Positions 24,286 through 34,223 of a stretch of DNA of 64,000 nucleotides are shown here, one piece after another. The position numbers and the translations under genes are program-made. The DNA is from Streptomyces katrae (GTDB lineage Bacteria > Actinomycetota > Actinomycetes > Streptomycetales > Streptomycetaceae): NCBI RefSeq assembly GCF_002028425.1, contig NZ_CP020042.1:5183560-5247559 (forward strand), given 5' to 3'. Numbering within the stretch: position 1 is the stretch's first letter; each line of letters starts with the position of its first letter. The notes under the pieces are model-generated. The model was not told where the DNA came from. It worked only from the letters and a program-made list of their open reading frames with translations, and made no database searches.

Positions 24286-27200
24286 ATGACCGGTACCGGT
24301 ACGCGCCAAGACCGCGACGGAGCCGCCCAGCCCCAGCGCTTCGTCATCAGCTTCGCCGGCTTCAACCGGCCCTGGGCGGCGTGGATCGCCCACCGCCTGG
24401 AGGAGCACGGCCACCGCGTCGCCCTCCAGCGCTGGGACCCGCAGACCGGCCCCGGCATCACCGAGGCCCTCGACGACCTCGCCCGCGCGGGCGGCAAGGT
24501 CCTCGTCGTCCTCAGCGAACGCTACTTCTCCGCCGGCACCCACGCCGACATCCAGGACGAGGAGTGGAACACCGCCCTGCGCACGGTCACCGCCGCCCAC
24601 CCCGACCGGTTCGCCGCCGTCTGCCTCACCGACGCCCCGCTCCCCAGCGCGGTCGCCATCCTGGAGAAGACCGACCTGTGGGGCCTGGACGCCTACGAGG
24701 CCGAGTACCGCGTCCTGCGCCGCCTGGACCTGCCCACCGACCGGATCGGCACCGAGAGCGGCCGCCGCGGCCCCCGCTTCCCCAACGACCCGCCCGAGAT
24801 CTGGGGCCGCGTCCCGCGCCGCAACCCCCGCTTCACCGGCCGCAACGACGTCATCGGCCGGCTCCGCGACGCCCTCACCGAAGCCCCGCCCGGCGCCTCC
24901 ACCGTCACCCTCCTGGGGCTGTCCGGCGTCGGCAAGACCCAGGTCGCCACCGAGTACGCCTACCGGTTCGCCTCCGAGTACGACGTCGTCTGGTGGGTCC
25001 CCGCCGAGGACCGCCCCACCCTGCGCGAACGCCTCGCCGACCTCGCCCCCGAACTCGGCCTGCCGCGCGGCGCCGGCAGCTACGGCGAGCAGATCCGGGC
25101 CGTACTGGAGGCCCTGCGGCGCGGCTCCCCGTACCACCGCTGGCTGATGGTCTTCGACGGCTGCGACAACCCCGACGACCTCACCGACCTGCTGCCCTCC
25201 GGCGCCGGCGACGTCATCATCACCTCCCGCAACCGCGAATGGGCCGCCCGCCACACCAGCCTCGTCGAGGTCCCCCTCTACGCCCGCCCCGAGTCCGTCA
25301 CCTTCATCCGCCGCCGGGCCCACCGCCTGACCGGCGAGGAGGCCGACCAGCTCGCCGAGGCCCTGGAGGACTACCCCCTCGCCCTCGACCAGACCGCCGG
25401 CTGGCTCGCCGACTCCCCCCTCGGCGTCGGCGAATACCTCGGCCTCCTCCAGCGCCGGCTCGACTCCCACGAGGCCGTCACCCTCTCCGACGACTACCCG
25501 CTGCCCTTCCCGACCGCCCTGGCGATACTCCTCAACAACGTCCGGGAGAACTTCCCCGACGCCCTCGCCCTGCTACGGCTGTTCGTTTTCTTCGCCCCCG
25601 GCCGGGTCCCGCTGCGGCTGCTGCGCGAATTCCCCGCCGAGGACGTCCCCGAAGACCTCGCGGGCATCGTCAACGACCAGATCCGCTGGAACGCCGCCCT
25701 CAACAAACTCGTCCAGTTCTCCGTCGTCCGCCTGGAGTACTCCGACCTGTCCGTCGAAGAGGGCGGCGGCCTGGAGACCGTCCAGCTGCACCGCATGGTC
25801 CACAACATCGTCCGCGAGAACCTGGCCGAGGACGAGGCCGACCAGCTCTCCCGCGCCGTCCGCCAGGTCCTCGCCGCAGCCGACCCCGGCCGCCCCACCG
25901 ACTCCAGGCTCTGGCCCCGCTACGCCGAACTCATCCCCCACCTGGAACCCGCCGGCGTGCTGACCAGCAGCAACCCCCGCATCCAGAACTTCCTCCTGCA
26001 CTGCCTGCGCTTCCTGATCCTCGCCGGCGAATACCGCACCTGCCTGCGCCTGTCCGAGCAGACCGACCACGTCTGGCGGGCCATGCTCGGCGACGACCAC
26101 GACCAGGTGCGCGAACTCAGCTACCACTACGGCGGCGCCCTGCGCATGCTCGGCCACTTCCGCCAGGCCGAGGCCCTGGCCCGCCAGGTCGCCGACCGGC
26201 TCACCGCCGAACGCGGCGACCGTGACCTGGAGACCCTCCGCGCCACCAGCACCTACGCCGGCGTCCTGCTCAGCACCGCCAAGTTCGACCAGGCCCGCGC
26301 CCTGCTCGAACACGCCTTCAACAGCTACCGCGAACTTCTTGGCGAGGACGACACCACCACCCTCAACGCCCAGAACAACGTCGCCGTCGCCCTGCGCCTC
26401 CTCGGCCGCTACCAGGAGGCCTACGACACCGACCTCGACACCCTGCGCCGCCGTGAACGCGTCCTGCGCGTCCGGCACATCGCCACCCTCTCCTCCGGCA
26501 TCGGCTGCGCCATGGGCCTGCGCCTGATGGGCCGCTACCGCGAAGCCCTCGCCCGCCAGGAACAGGGCCTCAAACTGCACCTCCAGGTCCTCGGCGCCAA
26601 CCACCCGCAGACCCTGCGCGCCGAACACAACCTCGGCCAGTGCCTGCGCCGCACCGGCGACATCCCCGGTGCCGGCGCCCGCCTGCGCAGCGTCCTGGAA
26701 CGCTCCACCCGGGTCTTCGGCGCCGAGTTCCCCTGGACCCTGATGGTCGCCTCCGACTACGCCACCTACCTGCGCGAGTACGGGGACATCGAAGAGGCCC
26801 GCCGGATCTCCGAGGAGGTCGTCCGCGGCTACCAGTCACAGCTGGGCCTCGCCCACCCGTACAGCATCGGCACGGTCGGCAACCTCGGCCTGGTCCTGCG
26901 CGCCCAGGGCGAACGCACCGAGGCCCTGAACCTGGCCGAACAGGCCCTCGTCGGCATGCGCGGAGCCCTCGGCGAGCGCCACCCCTGGACGCTGGGCTGC
27001 GCCCTCAACGCCACCGGCCACCGCAACATCACCGGCCGCCTGGACTCCGCCCTGGAACTCAGCCGCGAGACCCTCCGCGCCACCCAGCAGGTCCTCGGCC
27101 CGGACCACCCGATGGCCCTCAGCGCCCAGATCGCCCTGGCCGCCGACCTCCGCTCGGTACGGGAGGACACGGAGGCCGCCAAACACGAGGACGCCGGCCT

Positions 27201-27297
27201 CAAGGCCCTCACCCGCACCCTGGGCCCCCAACACGTCCACACGGTCTCGGCCCGCCAGCAGACCCGCCCGTACTGGGACTTCGAACCGCAGCCATGA
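24286..27297 (+). CDS. FxsT: TIR-NB-ARC-TPR STAND protein
   Basis: 1003 residues. Residues ~18-145 look TIR-like (FVISFAGFNRPWAAWIAHRLEEHGH, KVLVVLSERYFSAG, DEEWNTAL). A NB-ARC module follows: Walker A GLSGVGKT near residue 210, Walker B WLMVFDGCDN, and LALDQTAGWL of the GxP region. About ten TPR units of the Kinesin-light-chain type fill ~580-1003 (recurring LG..HP.TL). Such STAND NTPases sense a ligand through the repeats and oligomerise. 135 bases separate it from the HExxH gene. A separate TIR-like FxsC gene was not seen; its domain may be the one fused here. Confidence 0.88.
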   Translation: MTGTGTRQDRDGAAQPQRFVISFAGFNRPWAAWIAHRLEEHGHRVALQRWDPQTGPGITEALDDLARAGGKVLVVLSERYFSAGTHADIQDEEWNTALRTVTAAHPDRFAAVCLTDAPLPSAVAILEKTDLWGLDAYEAEYRVLRRLDLPTDRIGTESGRRGPRFPNDPPEIWGRVPRRNPRFTGRNDVIGRLRDALTEAPPGASTVTLLGLSGVGKTQVATEYAYRFASEYDVVWWVPAEDRPTLRERLADLAPELGLPRGAGSYGEQIRAVLEALRRGSPYHRWLMVFDGCDNPDDLTDLLPSGAGDVIITSRNREWAARHTSLVEVPLYARPESVTFIRRRAHRLTGEEADQLAEALEDYPLALDQTAGWLADSPLGVGEYLGLLQRRLDSHEAVTLSDDYPLPFPTALAILLNNVRENFPDALALLRLFVFFAPGRVPLRLLREFPAEDVPEDLAGIVNDQIRWNAALNKLVQFSVVRLEYSDLSVEEGGGLETVQLHRMVHNIVRENLAEDEADQLSRAVRQVLAAADPGRPTDSRLWPRYAELIPHLEPAGVLTSSNPRIQNFLLHCLRFLILAGEYRTCLRLSEQTDHVWRAMLGDDHDQVRELSYHYGGALRMLGHFRQAEALARQVADRLTAERGDRDLETLRATSTYAGVLLSTAKFDQARALLEHAFNSYRELLGEDDTTTLNAQNNVAVALRLLGRYQEAYDTDLDTLRRRERVLRVRHIATLSSGIGCAMGLRLMGRYREALARQEQGLKLHLQVLGANHPQTLRAEHNLGQCLRRTGDIPGAGARLRSVLERSTRVFGAEFPWTLMVASDYATYLREYGDIEEARRISEEVVRGYQSQLGLAHPYSIGTVGNLGLVLRAQGERTEALNLAEQALVGMRGALGERHPWTLGCALNATGHRNITGRLDSALELSRETLRATQQVLGPDHPMALSAQIALAADLRSVREDTEAAKHEDAGLKALTRTLGPQHVHTVSARQQTRPYWDFEPQP

Positions 27298-27352
27298 CCG
27301 GCCCCACCGGCGCGGCGCGGCGTGGCCGGACGTGCCGGATGCCGGACGTGCC

Positions 27353-27390
27353 GGAAGGCCCGGCCCCCCACGTGGGGGACCGGGCCTTCC
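27353..27390. terminator. Bidirectional terminator between fxsT and kgd
   Basis: GGAAGGCCCGG (27353-27363) pairs with CCGGGCCTTCC (27380-27390), with an inner CCCCCACGTGGGGG hairpin. It marks the downstream end of the fxs locus. Confidence 0.85.
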
Positions 27391-27415
27391 TTCTCCGTGC
27401 GGGCCGCGTCGGCGA

Positions 27416-30400
27416 CTACGCCTCGAAGACCTCGTTCATCAGCAGCTGCTGCTCCGCCTGGTGGCGCTTCGCGGAGCCCACCGCCGGGGACGAGCCGTGC
27501 GGACGCGAGATGCGCCGCAGGCGCTCGCCCGCCGGGATGTCCGCGCCGACCGCCAGGTCGAGGTGGTCGATCAGGTTCAGCGCGATGAACGGCCACGCAC
27601 CCTGGTTCGCCGGCTCCTCCTGCGCCCAGATGTACTTCGCCGCGTTCGGGAACTTGGCGATCTCCGCCTGGAGCTCCGCGCCCGGCAGCGGGTACAGACG
27701 CTCGATGCGGATGATCGCCGTGTCGGTGATCCCGCGCTTCTCCCGCTCGGCCTCCAGGTCGTAGTAGACCTTGCCCGCGCAGAAGACGACCTTGCGCACG
27801 GCGTTCGGGTCGACCGTGGTGTCCCCGATGACCGGGCGGAACGAACCGCTCGTGAACTCCTCCGCCTTCGACGCCGCGGCCTTCAGACGCAGCATCGACT
27901 TCGGGGTGAAGACGATGAGCGGCTTGTGGTGCGGGTTGTGGACCTGCCAGCGCAGCAGGTGGAAGTAGTTCGACGGCAGGGTCGGCATCGCGACCGTCAT
28001 GTTGTCCTGCGCGCACATCTGGAGGAAGCGCTCCGGGCGGGCGGACGAGTGGTCCGGGCCCTGGCCCTCGTAGCCGTGCGGCAGCAGCAGCGTGACGCCG
28101 GAGGTCTGGCCCCACTTCTGCTCGGCCGAGGAGATGAACTCGTCGACGACGGTCTGCGCGCCGTTGACGAAGTCACCGAACTGGGCCTCCCACAGCACCA
28201 GCGCGTCCGGGCGGGCCAGCGAGTAGCCGTACTCGAAGCCCATGGCCGCGTACTCGGAGAGCAGCGAGTCGTAGACGTTGTAGCGGGCCTGGTCGTCCGA
28301 CAGGTACTGCAGCGGCGTGTAGTCCTTGCCGGTCTCCCGGTCGATGAGGACCGCGTGACGCTGGCCGAAGGTGCCGCGGCGGGAGTCCTGGCCGGACAGG
28401 CGGACCGGGGTGCCCTCCATCAGCAGCGAACCGAAGGCCAGGGTCTCGCCCATGCCCCAGTCGATGGTGCCGTCGTCGATCATCGCCGCGCGGCGCTGCA
28501 GCTGCGGCAGCAGACGCGGGTGGACCGTGTGGCCCTCGGGGATGTTGACCTGGGACTCGGCGATCCGCTTGACGACGTCCTGCGAGATCGCGGTGTTCAC
28601 CGAGACCGGGAACTCCTGCGCGGTCTGCGCCGGCGTGACGGGGGCGCCCGCGGGCTGCGCGGCGGCCTCGCGGACCTCCGCGAAGACCTTCTCCAGCTGG
28701 CCCTGGAAGTCCTGGAGCGCCTGCTCGGCCTCTTCCAGCGTGATGTCGCCGCGACCGATGAGGGACTCGGTGTACAGCTTGCGCACCGAGCGCTTCTTGT
28801 CGATCAGGTCGTACATCAGCGGCTGCGTGAACGCCGGGTTGTCCGACTCGTTGTGACCGCGGCGGCGGTAGCAGATGAGGTCGATCACGACGTCCTTGTT
28901 GAACGCCTGACGGAACTCGAAGGCCAGGCGCGCCACGCGGACCACGGCCTCCGGGTCGTCGCCGTTCACGTGGAAGATCGGCGCCTCGATCATGCGGGCC
29001 ACGTCGGTCGCGTACATCGACGAACGCGAGGACTCCGGGGCGGCGGTGAAGCCGACCTGGTTGTTGATCACGACGTGGACGGTGCCGCCGGTGCGGTAGC
29101 CGCGCAGCTGCGACATGTTCAGCGTCTCGGCGACCACGCCCTGGCCGGCGAACGCGGCGTCGCCGTGCAGGGCGACGGGCAGGACGGTGAAGTCCGTGCC
29201 GGCCTTGCCGATGACGTCCTGCTTGGCGCGGGCGACGCCCTCCAGGACCGGGTCCACGGCCTCCAGGTGGGAGGGGTTGGCGACGAGCGAGACCTTGATC
29301 TGCTCCCCGTCCAGGCCCGTGAAGGTGCCCTCGGCGCCCAGGTGGTACTTGACGTCGCCGGAGCCGTGCATGGACTTCGGGTCGAGGTTGCCCTCGAACT
29401 CGCGGAAGATCTGCGCGTACGACTTGCCGACGATGTTCGCGAGCACGTTCAGGCGGCCGCGGTGGGCCATGCCGATGACGACCTCGTCGAGGCGGGCCTC
29501 GGCGGCCGAGTCGATGACGGCGTCGAGCAGCGGGATGACGGACTCGCCGCCCTCCAGGGAGAAGCGCTTCTGGCCGACGTACTTGGTCTGCAGGAAGGTC
29601 TCGAAGGCCTCCGCCGCGTTCAGGCGGCGCAGGATCCGCAGCTGCTCCTCGCGCTCCGGCTTGGAGTGCGCGCGCTCGATGCGGTCCTGGATCCAGCGGC
29701 GCTGCTTCGGGTCCTGGATGTGCATGAACTCGACGCCGGTGGTGCGGCAGTAGGAGTCGCGCAGCACGCCGAGGATGTCGCGCAGCTTCATCATCGACTT
29801 GCCGGCGAAGCCGCCGACCGCGAACTCCCGCTCCAGGTCCCACAGGGTGAGGCCGTGCTCGGTGATGTCGAGGTCGGGGTGCTTGCGCTGCTTGTACTCC
29901 AGCGGGTCGGTGTCGGCCATGACGTGGCCGCGGACCCGGTAGGAGTGGATCAGCTCGAAGACGCGGGCGGCCTTCGTGACGTCGTCGTCGTGCGAGGCGT
30001 CGATGTCGCGCATCCAGCGGACCGGCTCGTACGGGATCCGCAGCGACTCGAAGACGCTGTCGTAGAAGCCGTCCTCGCCGAGGAGGAGGTTCGCGACGAT
30101 GCGCAGGAACTCGCCGGAGGCCGCGCCCTGGATGACCCGGTGGTCGTAGGTCGAGGTCAGGGTCATGACCTTGGAGATGCCCAGCTTGTTCAGGGTGTCC
30201 TGCGAGGTGCCCTGGAACTCGGCGGGGTAGTCCATGGAGCCGACGCCCATGATGACCGACTGTCCGGGCATCAGGCGGGGCACGGAGTGCACGGTGCCCA
30301 GGCCGCCGGGGTTGGTCAGCGAGACGGTGACGCCGGTGAAGTCGTCCATCGTCAGCTTGCCGACGCGGGCGCGGCGGACGATGTCCTCGTAGGCCTGCCA

Positions 30401-31300
30401 GAACTCGAAGAAGTTCAGGGTCTCGGCCTTCTTGATGCCGGCGACGACGAGCTGGCGGTCGCCGTTCGGCTTGACCAGGTCGATCGCGAGGCCGAAGTTC
30501 ACGTGCTCCGGCTTGACCAGGGTCGGCTTGCCGTCCTTCTCCTGGAAGGAGTAGTTCATCGACGGCATGGCCTTGATGGCCTGCACCATCGCGTAGCCGA
30601 TCAGGTGGGTGAAGGAGATCTTCCCACCGCGGGCCCGCTTGAGGTGGTTGTTGATGACGATGCGGTTGTCGAACAGCAGCTTCACCGGGACGGCGCGGAC
30701 GGACGTGGCCGTCGGGACGTCGAGGGAGGCGTTCATGTTCTTGGCCACGGCGGCCGCGGGGCCGCGGAGCGTCACCAGCTCGGGGCCCTGCGGGGCCTCG
30801 GTGGCGGGCGCGGCCTTCTGAGCCGGAGTGGTGGCGGCCGGAGCCTGAGGGGCAGGCGCGGCCGGTGCGGCGGCCGGGGCCTGAGGGGTGACAGTCACAG
30901 CAGGGGCACCAGAGGGGGTGGCAGGAGCAGGGGACGGAGCTGACACGGGTGTGGTCGCGGCGGGGACAGACACGGCGGGCGCCGCCCCCGTGGCGGCGTC
31001 GGCGGCCTGCGGGATCCCGACCGGGGCGGTGGCGGCCTGTGCGGAGGCGCCATCCGTCGTCGCGGTCTTCTCGGGACCGGGACCAGGACCGTCCGACTTC
31101 ACCGGAGCGGCAGCGCCCCCCGGCTTGTAGTCGGCGAAGAAGTCCCACCAGGCCCGGTCGACCGAGTTCGGGTCCTGGAGGTACTGCTGATAGATCTCGT
31201 CGACGAGCCACTCATTCGCGCCGAAGCCTGAGGCGGGGTTCTTCCCGCCCTCTGCTGCGTCGGTCGTGGTGCTCGGGTTACTAGGGGACTGTGGCGACAC
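27416..31300 (-). CDS. Multifunctional 2-oxoglutarate decarboxylase/dehydrogenase E1-E2 (Kgd)
   Basis: 1294 residues. The N-terminal helix ([27 protein letters not shown]) is followed by a long Ala/Pro linker, a succinyltransferase E2-like domain (~140-360, with [14 protein letters not shown]) and the thiamine-diphosphate E1 region ([36 protein letters not shown]). It converts 2-oxoglutarate in the TCA cycle, usually with a shared E3, and there is no lipoyl domain, as known for actinobacterial Kgd. I chose GTG at 31300 (SPQSPSN follows, with GAAGAGGG upstream). GTG at 31327 is a 9-residue longer alternative. Confidence 0.93.
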   Translation of the reverse strand: MSPQSPSNPSTTTDAAEGGKNPASGFGANEWLVDEIYQQYLQDPNSVDRAWWDFFADYKPGGAAAPVKSDGPGPGPEKTATTDGASAQAATAPVGIPQAADAATGAAPAVSVPAATTPVSAPSPAPATPSGAPAVTVTPQAPAAAPAAPAPQAPAATTPAQKAAPATEAPQGPELVTLRGPAAAVAKNMNASLDVPTATSVRAVPVKLLFDNRIVINNHLKRARGGKISFTHLIGYAMVQAIKAMPSMNYSFQEKDGKPTLVKPEHVNFGLAIDLVKPNGDRQLVVAGIKKAETLNFFEFWQAYEDIVRRARVGKLTMDDFTGVTVSLTNPGGLGTVHSVPRLMPGQSVIMGVGSMDYPAEFQGTSQDTLNKLGISKVMTLTSTYDHRVIQGAASGEFLRIVANLLLGEDGFYDSVFESLRIPYEPVRWMRDIDASHDDDVTKAARVFELIHSYRVRGHVMADTDPLEYKQRKHPDLDITEHGLTLWDLEREFAVGGFAGKSMMKLRDILGVLRDSYCRTTGVEFMHIQDPKQRRWIQDRIERAHSKPEREEQLRILRRLNAAEAFETFLQTKYVGQKRFSLEGGESVIPLLDAVIDSAAEARLDEVVIGMAHRGRLNVLANIVGKSYAQIFREFEGNLDPKSMHGSGDVKYHLGAEGTFTGLDGEQIKVSLVANPSHLEAVDPVLEGVARAKQDVIGKAGTDFTVLPVALHGDAAFAGQGVVAETLNMSQLRGYRTGGTVHVVINNQVGFTAAPESSRSSMYATDVARMIEAPIFHVNGDDPEAVVRVARLAFEFRQAFNKDVVIDLICYRRRGHNESDNPAFTQPLMYDLIDKKRSVRKLYTESLIGRGDITLEEAEQALQDFQGQLEKVFAEVREAAAQPAGAPVTPAQTAQEFPVSVNTAISQDVVKRIAESQVNIPEGHTVHPRLLPQLQRRAAMIDDGTIDWGMGETLAFGSLLMEGTPVRLSGQDSRRGTFGQRHAVLIDRETGKDYTPLQYLSDDQARYNVYDSLLSEYAAMGFEYGYSLARPDALVLWEAQFGDFVNGAQTVVDEFISSAEQKWGQTSGVTLLLPHGYEGQGPDHSSARPERFLQMCAQDNMTVAMPTLPSNYFHLLRWQVHNPHHKPLIVFTPKSMLRLKAAASKAEEFTSGSFRPVIGDTTVDPNAVRKVVFCAGKVYYDLEAEREKRGITDTAIIRIERLYPLPGAELQAEIAKFPNAAKYIWAQEEPANQGAWPFIALNLIDHLDLAVGADIPAGERLRRISRPHGSSPAVGSAKRHQAEQQLLMNEVFEA

Positions 31301-31558
31301 GGCGGCAACCGCCCTCTTCCGCTTCACAAGGTATGGACAGCGGGAATAAAGGCTACGCCTCCCCAGCGGTGCAATGCAGGCCGGGCGGGACTTCCGTCGC
31401 GCAGGTCACACCGAACGGCGGGTTTCGCCACGTGGAATGGCGGGAAACAAGCGTGGTTCGGGTAGGGGGCAGCCAGGTTGCGACCCCCATGGCCTCGCAC
31501 CCCTGCCGACCCCGGGCACATGTGGCCGAGATCATGTCCTTCCCACTCGAACCCTACG

Positions 31559-32683
31559 TCAAGACAGCACCGCCGAGCTGCCCGGAAGGGTGACAAGGAT
31601 TCGGCAACCACGTGACGATTCGGCCACGCGGATCTCCCCTCCGTGCAGGCCGACGGCCCAGCGGGCGATCGCCAGCCCCAGCCCCGTGCCCCCGTCGCCG
31701 CCCCCCGCGGCCCCCCGGTTGAACCGCTCGAAGACCCGGTGCCGCTCCGCCTCCGGAATGCCCGGCCCCTCGTCCACGACCTCCAGCGCCAGGCTCCCGG
31801 GCATGTCGCCCGAACGGGCCCGCACCGTCACCCGGCCGTGCGCCGGACTGTGCTTCACCGCGTTGTCGATCAGGTTGGCCACCACCTGGTGCAGCCGCTC
31901 CGCGTCCGCGTACGCGGTCAGCTCCGGAGGATGCACGTCCAGATGAAGGTGCACGTCGTTACGGGTGTGCCCGCCCGAACCGGAAGCCAGCCCCGGCCGC
32001 CCCGCGGCCGCCAGCCCCGACTCCTTCAGCACCCCCGACAGGTACGGCCACACCTCGAACCGGCGCGCCTTCAGCGGCACCACCCCGTTGTCCACCCGGG
32101 ACAGGTCCAGCAGCGTCTCCACCAGCCGGCCGAGCCGCTCCGCCTGCTTCAGCATCGTCCGCATGGTCTCCGGATCGGCCTCCGAGACCCCGTCCACCAC
32201 GTTCTCCAGCACCGCCCGCAGCGCCGCGATCGGAGTGCGCAGCTCGTGCGAGACGTTCGCGACCAGCTCTCGACGGTGCCTGTCCTCGGCCTCCAGATCA
32301 CCGGCCATCCGGTTGATCGTCGACGCCAGATCGCCCAGCTCGTCCCGCCGCCCCGCCCCGCTCACCCGGCGCGTGTAGTCCCCGTGCGAGATCGCCCGGG
32401 CCACCGTCGTCATCTCGTCCAGCGGCGCCGTCAGGCCGTGCGCCACGAACTGCGTGATCAGCATCGAGGCGATCACCGAGAAGACCGTGATGAAGCGCAC
32501 CTCCGTGTCCGTGCGCAGCGCCACCATCAGCAGACCGGTGGTGATGAACACCGAGACCACGACGAGCGTGCCCAGCTTCGTCTTGATCGAGAACGGCGAG
32601 AACGGCCGCAGCCCCCCGCTGCGGGCACCGGCACCACCGGAGCGGCCCACGCCGTGCCCCCTGCCGGGGCGCCCGCCGCTCAC
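31559..32683 (-). CDS. Sensor histidine kinase
   Basis: 374 residues. Two hydrophobic segments (LGTLVVVSVFITTGLLMVAL and FITVFSVIASMLITQFVAHGL) are joined by only about seven residues, so there is almost no extracellular sensor. A HAMP region (LTAPLDEMTTVARAISHGDY), H-box VANVSHELRTP and ATPase motifs (NLIDNAVKHSP, DEGPGIP, GTGLGLAI) follow. It starts on a GTG overlapping the response regulator stop (GTGA). Signal unknown; intramembrane sensing is suggested by the topology. Confidence 0.88.
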   Translation of the reverse strand: MSGGRPGRGHGVGRSGGAGARSGGLRPFSPFSIKTKLGTLVVVSVFITTGLLMVALRTDTEVRFITVFSVIASMLITQFVAHGLTAPLDEMTTVARAISHGDYTRRVSGAGRRDELGDLASTINRMAGDLEAEDRHRRELVANVSHELRTPIAALRAVLENVVDGVSEADPETMRTMLKQAERLGRLVETLLDLSRVDNGVVPLKARRFEVWPYLSGVLKESGLAAAGRPGLASGSGGHTRNDVHLHLDVHPPELTAYADAERLHQVVANLIDNAVKHSPAHGRVTVRARSGDMPGSLALEVVDEGPGIPEAERHRVFERFNRGAAGGGDGGTGLGLAIARWAVGLHGGEIRVAESSRGCRILVTLPGSSAVLS

Positions 32684-33420
32684 GCCTGCGCCGGGGTCTC
32701 CAGGGCGTACCCGACGCCGTGGACCGTACGGATCCGCTCCGCGCCGATCTTCCGGCGCAGGGCCTTGATGTGGCTGTCGACCGTACGGGTGCCCGAGGCG
32801 TCCGCCCAGTCCCACACCTCCGCCAGCAGCTGCTCCCGCGACAGCACCGCCCGCGGGGTCCCCGCCAGGCACACCAGCAGGTCGAACTCGGTCGGGGTCA
32901 GGTGCACGTCCTCCGCCTGCACCCGCACCCGGCGCTGCGCGTGGTCGATCTCCAGGTCCCCCAGCCGCAGGGTCGCCCCCCGCGGGGCCGTCGCCGCCTG
33001 CGTGGCCCGCTCCACCCGGCGCAGCAGCACGTGCACCCGCGCTGCCAGCTCACGCATCGAGAACGGCTTCGTCATGTAGTCGTCCGCCCCGACCCCCAGA
33101 CCGACCAGCATGTCGGTCTCGTCGTCCCGGGCCGTCAGCATCAGCACCGGCACGGGCCGCTGCGCCTGCACCCGCCGGCACACCTCCAGCCCGTCGAAGC
33201 CGGGCAGCATGACGTCCAGCACCAGCAGCTCGGGCAGCCAGCTCTCGGCGGCCGCGACGGCGGCCGGCCCGTCGTAGGCGGTCTGCACCTGGAAGCCCTC
33301 GGCCCGCAGCCGGGCCGAGATGGCGTCGGCGATGGTGCGGTCGTCCTCGACCACCAGCACGCGCCGCTGGGCACCTGGAGTGGCCGCGGCGCCGTTGTGG
33401 GTGGTGTGCGTCTGTTCCAT
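32680..33420 (-). CDS. OmpR/PhoB-type response regulator
   Basis: 246 residues. Receiver domain with phospho-acceptor Asp69 (LVLDVMLPGFDG), acidic pair in VVEDD and Lys in TKPF. The winged-helix output domain ends in TVDSHIKALRRKIGAERIRTVHGVGYALE. It is the first gene of a two-gene operon and overlaps the kinase by four bases. The target is unknown. GGGGCGGG lies before the ATG. Confidence 0.92.
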   Translation of the reverse strand: MEQTHTTHNGAAATPGAQRRVLVVEDDRTIADAISARLRAEGFQVQTAYDGPAAVAAAESWLPELLVLDVMLPGFDGLEVCRRVQAQRPVPVLMLTARDDETDMLVGLGVGADDYMTKPFSMRELAARVHVLLRRVERATQAATAPRGATLRLGDLEIDHAQRRVRVQAEDVHLTPTEFDLLVCLAGTPRAVLSREQLLAEVWDWADASGTRTVDSHIKALRRKIGAERIRTVHGVGYALETPAQA

Positions 33421-33543
33421 GTCCCGCCCCTGATGATCCGCGTGATGGCTGGGGTGCAGCGTAGAGGAGGCACAGGCCTGCGGCCATGGAGGGTTCGGAC
33501 AGGACCCGACAGCATCCGGAATCAGAGATTCATCCCGGATTCC

Positions 33544-34134
33544 TCAGGCGGCGTCGAATCCGGGAAGGGCCGACAGCACCCGGGACAGGGCCGCCGGCAG
33601 CGCCGTCTGGTCGGCCGCCACCTCGAAGCCGCCGTGCACGAAGGAGTACGTGAACCCGTCGTACACCGGCGGATCGGCGGTCGCGGTGCGCGGCAGGTGC
33701 GCGAAGTCGGCCTCGCGCAGCGCGGTGCGCAGATCCTCCAGCCCGGCCGGGGTGAGCCGGCCCTTCCGCAGGTCCTTGTCCTGCTCGCCGAGGAGGGTCC
33801 AGGAGCCGTCGCCGTTGACGAGGAGCGTCCTGGTCCGGCCGGCGAAACCGCCGCTGCGGGTGACGCGCAGAAGGCGCTCGGTGGACGGGTCCGCCGTCGG
33901 CGGAGGGGTGGGGCGGGGCGTGGCGGGGGCGGTCGCCGTGGGCTGCGGGCCGGCGGTGGTGGCGGGCGCCGTCGGGACGGGCGCGGTCGCGGGGGCGCTC
34001 GTGGCCGCCGTCGCCGCCGCGGTGGCCCCCGCCGGCTCCGGACCGCCCGCGGAGCCGCCGTGGTCGCACCCCGCCAGGGACACCGCGGCGAGCAGCACCG
34101 CCGCCGCGGCCCCGGCCGCTCGCATCGCTCGCAC
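33544..34134 (-). CDS. Putative lipoprotein, function unknown
   Basis: 196 residues. The signal peptide ends in LAGC (lipobox), followed by a ~65-residue Ala/Pro/Thr-rich spacer, typical of surface-tethered lipoproteins. The C-terminal ~110 residues (RLLRVTRSGGFAGRTRTLLVNGDGSWTLL, ADFAHLPRT) form a small alpha/beta domain I do not recognise. GTG start with GGAGG five bases upstream; an in-frame ATG lies at 34125. It lies upstream of the two-component operon on the same strand and might be linked to its signal. Confidence 0.75.
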   Translation of the reverse strand: MRAMRAAGAAAAVLLAAVSLAGCDHGGSAGGPEPAGATAAATAATSAPATAPVPTAPATTAGPQPTATAPATPRPTPPPTADPSTERLLRVTRSGGFAGRTRTLLVNGDGSWTLLGEQDKDLRKGRLTPAGLEDLRTALREADFAHLPRTATADPPVYDGFTYSFVHGGFEVAADQTALPAALSRVLSALPGFDAA

Positions 34135-34223
34135 TCCGACCTCCTGCGGGACACCGGTACCGCATCCGAGTATGGAGGCCCCGACCCCCGACCGAAAGCA
34201 CCCCGGAGGACGTCATCCACCGC

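Noticed and set aside
27332..30943. Long plus-strand frame opposite kgd
   Set aside because: Shadow of the highly conserved kgd gene; composition is Arg/Leu/Asp/Val-rich without domain pattern.
27416..31300. kgd considered as two broken genes (E1 and E2)
   Set aside because: The E2-E1 fusion is the normal actinobacterial Kgd architecture.
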